NCBI GenBank assembly: GCA_022376465.1
Contig: JACDTU010000003.1
Location: forward strand, 1,550,001 to 1,614,000
Direction of reading: 5' to 3'
Length of the DNA stretch: 64,000 bases
DNA from: Cubamyces lactineus
Taxonomy: Eukaryota > Basidiomycota > Agaricomycetes > Polyporales > Polyporaceae
Of the stretch, positions 55,363-64,000 are shown in pieces (the first letter of the stretch is position 1; each line of letters begins with the position of its first letter). A program made the position numbers and the translations under genes. The notes below the pieces were generated by a model. The model ran no database searches. It was not told the DNA's origin and was given only the letters and a program-made list of their open reading frames with translations.

Positions 55363-56139
55363 TATGAGACGTTGTTTGCTCGCTGCTCGCTGGCCGTCCA
55401 CACGCGTCCATTCATTCGCCCGTCGATCGCAGTCGGACGTCGTGCCAGTCCAGGACGCGAATCCGGGGCTGCTCAGGAGTGGTGCTCAGCTCCCGTCGAG
55501 CTCCAACCTGGCCAGTGCCTGTCGCCGCTGCAGTCCCAGCAGTATCCTGACACGGACGTTGACATGGACAGCAGCATCTTCCGTAGCCGAGATGGCCCTA
55601 GACCGCACGATTCGCTCGAGGGCACAGTGACCGCAGGCGAGTCCAGAGGGATACTGTTTGAGCGCGACGTGTGGCGACCCAACATCCGTGTCAGCTCAGC
55701 TGCTAGCCCAGCGGGTATCCGATCCATGCGCTTCAGATGAAACTTTGCTCTTGCGGCTGAGCTCAACGACGGACACCGCCCAAGCCAGCGTCGCAGATCG
55801 TCACGTCCGCAAAACGGCGACCACCGACGCCATTTCTCGAGTGCCTGCCTCCAGAACACCGAGCGGCTCTGATGGACGCGTCGAGGGGGAGACGCGGTAT
55901 GACACGGTCACGTGCGATGGCGTTTGCGAATTCTGGCGCAATCGACGGAGACGGGTTGGCTGCCAACAGCTCTCCCTTGCCCGGTCTGCTGTGGCTGCTC
56001 GCAATTTCATCCATGCCGTCCTCCCTGCTGTCTTCGTCATCCTCGCCCCGCCTCAGCCCCGTCGGCGGCTAGCTCTCCTCGGCTAACCTCTTGCTCCCAA
56101 CGGGCCCCTCCACTTACCACCAACACTACAGTGGCCGCC
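55363..56139. other. Region upstream of MET2
   Basis: About 780 bp from the TIR element to the MET2 start. Open frames run through it (including in the MET2 frame from 55912) but look like composition effects. Should contain the MET2 promoter. Confidence 0.4.
55908..55914. promoter_or_regulatory. TCACGTG box upstream of MET2
   Basis: A TCACGTG heptamer lies 226 bp before the MET2 start codon. This is the core recognised by Cbf1 at sulphur-assimilation promoters in Saccharomyces cerevisiae. CACGTG also appears elsewhere in the window (for example near 15791 and 15805), so the match is suggestive by position only. Confidence 0.4.
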
Positions 56140-57923
56140 ATGAACGTCGTCGGCTCCAAGGCAAGCTCTAAGGCTCTCAGGCTCCTCAGCAAACCTACCG
56201 TTCCTAGGTATCGCTCCCACCCGATACGCGCAGCCTCGCAGTGCAGCACGCCCGGTTCTTCAAATCCTCCCCATGACCGCCCTCACTTCCCCTGCGTAGA
56301 TGCTCACGCTGCCAGAGAATCTCGCATAATCTCCTCACGCTCATCTTCGTCCTCTGCCCCGTCTTCATCTGGTCCAGAGCCGCCTTACGCAAGGCCCAAC
56401 CCAAAGAGCTACAAGGTCTACCACCACGACGCTCCTCTCCCGCTCGTCTATGCCGACCCTCTGCCCTCTTTTGACATCGCATACGAGACCTGGGGTACAC
56501 TCTCACCGAGGAAAGACAACGTCATCCTCCTTCACACCGGTCTCTCCGCCTCCTCACATGCTGCTTCGACCGACTTGAACCCTGCCGATGGCTGGTGGGA
56601 GAAGTTCATAGGCCCGGGACGTGCTCTCGATACGAACCAGTTCTTCATCATCTGCACAAACGTTCTTGGGGGCTGCTACGGCTCGACAGGGCCCTCCTCT
56701 ATCGATCCTACTACGGGCGAACCGTACGCCACGCGCTTCCCTGTGCTCTCCATCTTCGACATGGTGCGCGCGCAGTTTTGTCTGCTCGACCACCTCGGCA
56801 TCGAGCGACTGTATGCGAGCGTCGGGTCCTCCATGGGTGCCATGCAAAGTCTAGCAGCAGGATGGTTGTTCCCAGAGAGGGTGGGCAAGGTGGTGAGCAT
56901 CAGCGGGACGGCACGCAGTAGCCCTAGTGCGATTGCTATGCGGTTCGCGCAGCGCAGCGGTGAGTACAACAGCATCCTCCACCTCGCGCAGAGAGCACCT
57001 GCTCAACGAGGTACACCGCAGTCCTCATGGCGGACCCTAACTGGAAGAATGGCTTCTACTACGACGGTCTGCCTCCCCACACAGGCATGAAGCTCGCGCG
57101 ACGTACGTACCTTTTACCAATTCTCGTCGGACCTTTCTTCACAACGGATCTTGCATTCTGCCCACAGAGATCGCGACGATCACATACCGCTCCGGACCGG
57201 AATGGGACCTCCGCTTCGGCCGCAAAATGCGCAAGCTCCCCGAGTCCAACGACGCCGCCGACGCCGCCTCTCCACTCGCCGCCGCCCAGCGCGCAGACCG
57301 CCCACGCGTGCCCGCGCTCTGCCCAGACTTCCTCATCGAGACGTACCTCGACCACCAAGGGGAGGAGTTCTGCCTCAAATACGACGCCAACTCGCTCATC
57401 TACATCTCCAAAGCGATGGACCTCTTCGACATGACCGCGCCCGCGCTCGCCGAGCTCCGCCTGCCCCCGCCCGCCCCGCGCACGGGCCCGCCCCCGCTCC
57501 CGCCCAGCCTCGCCGCGCACGAGGCGTCCCCGAACCACGCGCAGTACCACCACCTGCTCTCGCACTCGAAGAGCCACCCACCGCCGCCGAACCCGCCGCT
57601 GCACCTCCCGGACTTGGCAGCGGGCTTGCGCCCGCTGGCGAACACCCCGGTGCTGATTTTGGGTGTGCAGAGCGATATTTTGTTCCCGGTGGAGCAGCAG
57701 CGCGAGGTGGCGGACGCGTTGCGGATCGCGGGGAACCAGATGGTGAGCTATTATGAGCTCGGGGGCGTGTGGGGGCATGATACGTTCTTGTGAGTGTTAC
57801 GTTCTTTTCTCTCGTGGATTGAGTGTGGAGTACTGGAATGCTGACTGGATGGATTCGCGTTTGTTATGTTGTAGGTTGGACGTGCAGAACGTCGGAGGCG
57901 CGATTAGGGGATTCCTGTCATGA
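56140..57923 (+). CDS. MET2: Homoserine O-acetyltransferase
   Basis: Four exons (56140-56959, 57022-57102, 57168-57789, 57875-57923), 523 aa, in phase. Alpha/beta-hydrolase of the MetX/Met2 family, transferring acetyl from acetyl-CoA to homoserine in methionine synthesis. Catalytic triad visible: Ser231 in GSSMGAMQ, Asp470 in [10 protein letters not shown] and His504 in WGHDTFL. Other family landmarks are [44 protein letters not shown] and [12 protein letters not shown]. Residues 1-95 are Ser/Pro-rich and may be a targeting or disordered leader. A Pro/Ala-rich insert of about 60 residues (residues roughly 390-450) is GC-rich and expands the lid region. The related serine O-acetyltransferases of this fold cannot be fully excluded. 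Confidence 0.92.
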
Positions 57924-58622
57924 TGATGCATGATCTCGTCGGACTCGTTCGTAGGATTGTATCGTTAGACACATGATTTGGCAAGCTATATCCTGGGATA
58001 GCTGTATGGCGCACCGAGATTCAGACTGCAATTTGAGGTTTGGAAGGTACCAGTAGTGAATCTATGGTGGACCTCGACTCGAGGTTCCACTGTCCAGTAC
58101 ACGATGTGACGCGCGCTAAGACGCGTCTCGCCTCGTAGCATACACGGGCGCTTGTTCCGCTCATCCTCATTTCCTTCCGCCACCGACGACCGTATCTCTG
58201 GCCCCTGCGAGCCTACCGAGTCTAGCGAGTCACTGTTGCTCTCGAGAATCGTGCTCCTCAACATTATCCATCCGCCTACTCACAGGAGAGGTACAGCTCA
58301 GGAAGCGACAGACCAGGACATTCCTAGCATGCGCGCGAAGGTACCCGGAGGACGAGTCGTACGTGCCCACCTCCTCTCCTCCCGCTTACCCGGCACACGG
58401 CCGTAAAACCACGCATATTGACGTATGTGGGGTGGGATGACGCTTGTAGGTCATGAAGGCGCACCGGCCACGGTACGGGCCGTTCGCGCTGCACACCGCG
58501 CAGGATGGGCCGATGCCCGAGGCGCGTGGTCGCGAGGAGTGCGTACTGTCCGCTGTCAATGGCTCATGCGTCCTATGCACCCTGTGCATCCTGTGCGGGT
58601 GCTATGTTGTGGATGGTGGTGA
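57924..58622. other. Intergenic, upstream of aldehyde dehydrogenase
   Basis: About 700 bp. Holds the MET2 3' end and the promoter or missing first exon(s) of the aldehyde dehydrogenase. A GTTGTGGATGGTGGTGAAC stretch at about 58605-58624 would encode VVDGGG in register with the downstream exon if one base were added. No other gene seen. Confidence 0.45.
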
Positions 58623-60950
58623 ACTTACGTGGGGTTTGATAGGATTGCGGTGAAGAACCCTGCGAGCGGGGAGCACCTTGCTACGTACGTCCTCTCTCAT
58701 TCTACTACCACATTCACTCCCTCCCGCCCACATGTCGTCGGCTTTATGGCCTCTGGCTTGAGAGAGCGTACCAATCACCTCCTGTCCCCTACCCACTCTG
58801 CGCACATATATAGCCGATGCTGACGAGCTCCCTCCTCATCCAGTGTCGTCTCCGCATCGCAAGAAGACGTGAGCAGCGCGGTGTACAGCGCACACGAGAC
58901 ATTCAAGGCCGGGGTCTGGTCGCGCGCCCCGGCAGCGCACCGCGCGGCGGTGCTCTCGAACCTCGCGCGCGACCTCGAGGAACGCGTGCCGGAGCTCGCG
59001 AAGGTCGAGACGCTCCAGACGGGCAGGGCCATACGGGAGATGAAGGCACAGGTACGCATATTTTTGCTGACCGTCAGAACGCGAGCGACGGGTGCTGACT
59101 CTCGATGGCTGATGGGGGCGTAGCTGGGGAGGTTGCCGGAGTGGTTGTGAGTTCTATTTGACAGGCTAGGAATGGACGAAAGGGTTGGATTGACGGGTTC
59201 CGGGACAGAGATTATTACGCTGCGGTGTTGCGCACCCATAGCGCGTTCGTCGCCCCTACCCAAGGTCCCTTGCTCAACTACGTGCAGCGTATACCGCTAG
59301 GTGTCGTCGCACAGATCACCGTGAGCCCCTCTCCACATCCACATACCCTCGCAGTCCCAACTCACGCACGCTCGACCTAACAGCCGTTCAACCACCCCCT
59401 CCTCATCGCGCTCAAGAAGATCGCGCCCGCGCTCGCCGCAGGCAACTCCGTCATCGTCAAGCCGAGCGAGCTCGCGCCCATCACCGTGCTCGAGTTCGCC
59501 GAAATGGCGGTCGCCGCCGGAGGTGCGTCCCCGTGCCCCGCCACGGTCTTGCGCTCCTAGCTTGCGGCGACGAGGCAGCGTGCCGAGCTGATGACGCAGT
59601 GCCCCCTGGGGTGTTGCAGGTTCTGCCCGGGTATGGGCGCACGGTGGGCAGACAGCTCGTTTCTGACCCTGCGATCAAGAAGGTCGACATTACGGTGCGT
59701 ACGAAGCTGTTGCGGTGAGGGAGTTGCTCTGATCTGATCTTTGGTGCATACAGGCAGGAACGGATACTGGCCGTGCTATAGGCAAGATTGTTGGCGCGAA
59801 TCTTGCTCACTACACTGCGGAACTGGGCGGGAAGGCACCGATTGTTGTCTTCGGCGATGCGGACGTGCCTTCCGCGGTGAACGGCGCGGCGTTCGCGTGC
59901 TTCGTCGCTTCGGGCCAGACGTGCGTCTCGGGCACACGTCTGTTGGTGCAGGATGAGATCTACGACGAGTTCATGGACCTGTTCCTCAAGAAGGTCCAGA
60001 GCATTACTAACCGGATGGGCAACCGTACGTCACCGCTGTCCTTCACGAGCACTACCATGAAGTACTGATTGTGGAGGTGCTCGACAGCGCTCAACCCGAA
60101 GTCGACGATGGGCACCGTCATTTCTCACCGCCAGCTCGAGCGTATTCAAAACATTGTCCAGCGCGGTGTCGGGACCATTCTCGCTGGCGGGAAGCGCCTC
60201 ACAGGGCTATCGCCCCTGGACGGATACGACTTCTCGCAGGGCGCGTTCTTCCCGCCTACGGTCATTGCGGACGTCCCGACCGAGGACGATCTCTGGCGGG
60301 AAGAGATCTTCGGACCCGTCGTAGTCGTCAAACGCTTTTCGGTACGTCTCCCCGCCGCCGTACCCCTGATCGCCTCTCCTGTGCAGCCTTCCCCTGCGCC
60401 CCTTGCGCCCTGAGTCCCTGACTTCCTGCCATAAACTTGTCATTCACTGGCACCGGTCCCTTGCGGATCCATGCTAACGTACTATTGCGCAGTCCGAGCA
60501 AGAAGGCGTCGACCTCGCGAACGGCTGCAAGTACGGCCTGGGTGCCGGGATCTGGACGCAGGATCTGTCGAGGGCGCATCGCGTGTCTGCCATGATCGAA
60601 GCGGGCCTCGTCTGGGTGAACACGCATCATCGGAACGATCCTAGCTCGCCTTGGTACGTCCCTTACTGCGTCGGCACGCATATGATAGACCTAATTGTTG
60701 CTAATCATACACATGATACCATAGGGGCGGGATGAAGGAGAGCGGTATTGGCAGAGAGAACGGCTTAGAGGCGTTTGAGGCCTGTACGTTCGCAATGAGC
60801 TGGTTAGGGTGCCCCACGCATGCTGATAGAGATTACGCTATAGACACGCAGAGCAAGTCGACGATCGTGAACATCGCTTCTGCTCAGGAGACCAGGAGCG
60901 TGCAGGACTGGTTCGCGGAGGAAGACGACTCCGAGAAACGTTACGGTTGA
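58623..60950 (+). CDS. Aldehyde dehydrogenase, 5' end unresolved
   Basis: NAD(P)-dependent ALDH-superfamily enzyme. Eleven exons are recognisable: 58623-58684, 58844-59051, 59124-59146, 59209-59320, 59384-59522, 59600-59694, 59754-60024, 60088-60341, 60493-60653, 60725-60783, 60844-60950, all in phase. Family landmarks: [12 protein letters not shown], the PFNHPLL(IALKK) and [10 protein letters not shown] cofactor segment, the active-site Glu in AELGGKAP (codon 59820-59822), the catalytic Cys in SGQTCVSG (codon 59922-59924), EEIFGPVV and KESGIGREN. The first 20 or so residues that should precede [10 protein letters not shown] are missing in frame: a TGA at 58620-58622 closes the frame, no 3' splice site lies between, and there is no ATG. 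Either a 1 bp frameshift just upstream (mutation or sequencing error) or an unseen arrangement. Closest to betaine-aldehyde-type ALDHs by feel only. Confidence 0.85.
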
Positions 60951-61329
60951 ACGTTCTCAATAGTACCCTGATGAATCTGCCGCTCTACTCACCCCTCTCA
61001 CCACTCAGTTGTACATCGTGTATCTCTGGTTTGGGTAGACCGGCAATGAGTACACTATCCTAGATTTCTGCCGAGTCATCTGCAGTCATGTGGAAGTTCT
61101 CGATAGCGCGGTAAGGCGCACGTATGAAGCGTACGAGCAGGTTGAAGAACATTGGTCTCCTGTAGTGCAACGTTCTACCATAGAGTGAGGACTCATAGGC
61201 GATCCAGGTTGGAAAGTCATGCAGTCGTCAGACCCATATGTAGAGTACATTCACTTGAGATGGTGGTACAAGGTGTGCATAATACAAGGTCATGAGGATA
61301 TCATAAGCCGGTCCGGGTTTTGTCCTTGT
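60951..61329. other. Convergent 3' flanks
   Basis: 379 bp between the stops of the aldehyde dehydrogenase and VPS60. Nothing recognised beyond untranslated regions. Confidence 0.5.
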
Positions 61330-62313
61330 CTAAGCGGTCGTCTTCACAGCCTCCTTCTGCTCGGGGTTCTGGAAGCACAGTCAGTATGGGCACGAAAAAT
61401 GCTACGCTCGAGGGGCCTGACATACCTCTGATAGTTCCACCGGTGCCTCATCGATGAAGTCGGGAGCTTTGGCAATGTCGTCCAGGTATGATGGGCCCTC
61501 GTCTTCCGCCTCCAGTTCTAGTGCATCCAACTCTACAGGCTGCGTCAGATAGCCCGCGAGATCACCATACGTCAAGATGGCGTACCGGCTTGCAGTTCAG
61601 CCTCGTCGATATCGTCAGGCACGGCGTACGATCGTCCCAGTGTCTCTTGGATCTCGTTCGCCTGCTCAAGTAGGTCCTCCATGTCGAAATGTACGCTCTG
61701 CAACCAAATGTACAGAATGAGCATCGCGTACTTTTGGAGTGTTGCATATGGCCAACTGCACTGGCGAACAGAACGCACCTCGATCTTGTCAATGTCGATC
61801 TTACCATACTGCTTGCGCAGCTCCTTGTTCGCCTGCTGCATGGCGTCGACGGTGGCCATCGTGTTCCGCAAGTTCTCAGTGGCGAGCGCGGCGGACTCCA
61901 TATTAAACGTCTGCTGCGTCAACTGGGCCAGTTGCGCTTCGTACATTCTCTTCTGCTTCAGCGTCCGCAACGCGCGTTCCTGGATCGCGTTCTGCACGAT
62001 ACGTCGCGCCAAGTACAAACGATCGACAAAGTCAGCGGGCTCACGCACGGGCTCTAGAAGTACATGCGTACCTTCCCGGGGCCGTTCTTGAGCCTCCCCA
62101 TTTGCTCTTTATACCGCGCAAGCTCACCATCGAGCTTCTTGATCTTCACCTCGATGGATGCCATACGAGTATCTGTCTGGTATGGGCGGCCACTCGCGTT
62201 AATGCGACGTCCGCACCGCTGTGGCTGAAAGCGAGAGCACTGACCGACGAGATGGCGTCCTGGAGCGTCGGACGCGGCTTCTTACTGGACGAGGTGCCAA
62301 AGATGCGGTTCAT
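61330..62313 (-). CDS. VPS60: ESCRT-III subunit Vps60/CHMP5
   Basis: Six exons: 62313-62245, 62176-62072, 61991-61779, 61697-61586, 61532-61426, 61368-61330; 214 aa, in phase. Begins MNRIFGTSSSKKPRPTL as in CHMP5, then paired basic helices (KIKKLDGELARYKEQM, RALRTLKQKRMYEAQL), the QQTFNMESA motif, and the acidic C-terminal part LLEQANEIQETLGRSYAVPD with AELDALELE, which in the family binds the MIT domains of Vta1/LIP5. The intron 61778-61698 is 81 nt and in frame. Vps60 is an accessory ESCRT-III filament subunit stimulating Vps4 through Vta1. The length equals the usual 210-220 aa. Confidence 0.93.
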
Positions 62314-62605
62314 CGTGTCGCGTGAAGTTCAGGTAGTGGTATAGATGAGAGGTGGGTGGCGGGAGGTGCAGCGGAGCAGTGGTGGTACGCAGTAAGATGG
62401 GAGGATGTGCATATATCTGCCTATAGGCGCTCGATTATATTGAACCGCGACGCTTTGGTGGCCCTCCAATTATGGCATGCTCTGTGGTTCAAGGCGAAAG
62501 CGCGGCAATCGGCGGCATGAGCATGGGCCAAGCTCGAACTACGTAGTCTATGATGACGATGCGTAGCGCTCACAGTGTAACAAATCGTACTGAAGCTTAG
62601 TGATA

Positions 62606-64000
62606 TCAAGTTGCCCACTGCAAGCCCACCATGCCTCCGGGAACACCACACTTCCACGGACGCTCGTTGCCTCCATCCGTCGACCGACTGACAATGCACC
62701 CGTTCTCTGAGGCTGCGAGGAAAACGTCCTCCAAAACAACTATATCACCACTACCCTCCGAATGTGACGTAGAATCTGCCTCCACTTCGTCTATCGAAGT
62801 CGAGACGAACGTGAGGTTTTGCGTGCGGCGGGTGCCCTTGGCGCTACGGCCACCTCGAATCTCGCCTAGTATATCTGGGGATGCCGTAGGCGGGAGGAGG
62901 AACATCTACGAAAGATATCAAATTTGAGCGACTTTCCCGAAAGCTGAGTAGATCACCCTCACCTGTACGAGTGCGCCCTCCGCCGGTGCCGAGTCGGTGT
63001 CGAGCGCGATGGAACCTCTCGAGGGGTCGCCTGACATGATGTAGAAGAGCTGATCCAACTAACGCACAATCCTCAGATTTCTTATGTAATGTGGACAGGG
63101 GAGGTCCTACCTCGTGCTGTCCGTTCTTTTGCTTAAGCGTACCCATGTACAGCCGAAGCTCAGGCGAAATGGACTGCTCTGACCTCAGTGAGGTGGATGG
63201 GTGATTCCGAATGGCGTGCAGCAGCAGTCCAGACGGGTTCGCATTATCCAGCGCATTCACTAGGTTTCCTTCAGAGCTGTGGGCCATGCCCTAAGTAAGA
63301 ATACCAGCATAGAACAAGAGGAATGTGAACCAAACCTCGTCACAATCATAGGCCTTGTAATAGGCTCCAATCCTGGGAAGGCACTGTGCGAACTGGGCCG
63401 GATGGGTGAAGTGAGACAGATACCCACCGCTCCGTCCGAGTGTATAGACTCGTTGTGCAGAAGGGTGTATGGCCTTCCAGTGATGAACGGGGTGGAGGCC
63501 CCAATCAGCCCTAGCTAACCAGGATTCAACAAGTTCAGCATAGTGATTAGGATGATGCCTCTCAACAAACCTTGGTAGCTGCTGAGAATTTCGACAATGC
63601 GCTGCTCAGCCCTTCAGGAGCGTTGTCGCTGAAGTATACAACGCTGTCTATGCTCTCGGAACTGCCAACAAAGTTTCAACGGCGTTGATTGGGTAATACC
63701 GAGGATCAAAACTAACGATAATCGCTCTAGGGGCGGTGGTAAGACGTTCCCGTCGTATGCCTTCGACAGGGCAGACTCCCAGTCCATTTTCCCGCTCTGG
63801 TCAACCGGGACCTCAGGGTCCGGTTTCCTATCCTTGTGCATCGCATGCCATCGTCCTACTAATGGAGTTTTTCGGCCAGGTATCGTGCTTCGAAAGAGGG
63901 TCGCATGGTTTGAGTCAAATGAAGCCAGCGAGACAGAGGAGTAGCGCTGCCATGAAGGACGAGAGGAGGGTATAGCAGCCGACAGACAGCCGACAGAGTT
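62606..64000 (-). CDS. FIST-domain protein, 5'-partial
   Basis: Minus strand, running off the right edge of the window. Visible exons: 64000-63717 (5' end open), 63661-63571, 63514-63344, 63290-63111, 63058-62963, 62905-62606; 373 aa so far, all in phase. Two donors are weak (GTTAGT at 63716, GTGACG at 63343) but keep the protein sensible. Landmarks: SVVYFSDNAPEGLSSALS, GASTPFITGRPYTLLHN, HSDGAVGICL, RLYMGTLKQ and GDPSRGSIALDTD, fitting the FIST N and FIST C ligand-sensing domains. Residues seen at the open end (SSRPSWQRYSSVSLASF) are Ser/Arg-rich like a mitochondrial leader. The role of fungal FIST proteins is not settled; small-molecule binding is the family expectation. Confidence 0.7.

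Noticed and set aside
57059..57778. 239-codon minus-strand frame antisense to MET2
   Set aside because: Arises from GC-rich third positions of MET2 exon 3; Arg/Val/Glu-rich with no independent signal.
1..64000. tRNA, rRNA or CRISPR features
   Set aside because: No cloverleaf with matching A and B boxes, no rRNA segment and no spacer-repeat array was seen on reading; CRISPR would not be expected in a fungus.

Overview
This window is nuclear DNA of a filamentous basidiomycete, most likely an Agaricomycete. The genes are split by many 49-80 nt GT-AG introns, intergenic gaps are short, and the set is fungal: KRE6/SKN1-type GH16, MET2, PEX14, ESCRT-III subunits and a Zn2Cys6-type cluster protein. 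Exon models were built by hand from splice signals, phase and protein-family sense; no search was run. The exact taxon is inference.

Left part (1-12 kb): an intact ribonucleotide reductase small-subunit gene, a dead NAT10/KRE33 (RNA cytidine acetyltransferase) copy in two colinear pieces on either side of an unrelated intact gene, and a 4,527 bp foldback element. The foldback has two 2,190 bp arms, nearly identical and of equal length, around a 147 bp loop. It lies inside a NAT10 coding exon and is bounded by a perfect 7 bp duplication; removing the element plus one duplication copy rejoins the reading frame at that point.

Middle (12-27 kb): a compact island that looks lower in G+C than its flanks. 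It holds four unrecognised or poorly recognised intron-rich genes (one with a Zn2Cys6-like cluster, one F-box-like, one with a single in-frame stop) and a 7.7 kb single-exon Helitron Rep/helicase ORF. The Helitron protein ends in what looks like a ubiquitin-specific-protease (USP) domain. Whether the four small genes are Helitron cargo is open, because I could not place the Helitron ends.

Right part (27-64 kb): housekeeping genes in divergent and convergent pairs. They are an M28 glutamate-carboxypeptidase-like peptidase, PEX14, KRE6-like GH16, a CASTOR-like ACT-domain protein, a JMJD7-like JmjC hydroxylase, DID2/CHMP1, a large Ser/Arg/His-rich protein, MET2, an aldehyde dehydrogenase with an unresolved 5' end, VPS60/CHMP5, and a FIST-domain protein running off the right edge. 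Gaps of 2-4 kb at 32.4-34.4, 37.4-41.4, 43.6-46.2 and 53.6-56.1 kb hold low-complexity DNA, possible gene remnants and one diverged TA-flanked inverted-repeat element.

There is no operon logic. The most notable items are the foldback inside the NAT10 exon, the Helitron-USP fusion with its neighbouring gene island, and the split NAT10 relic.
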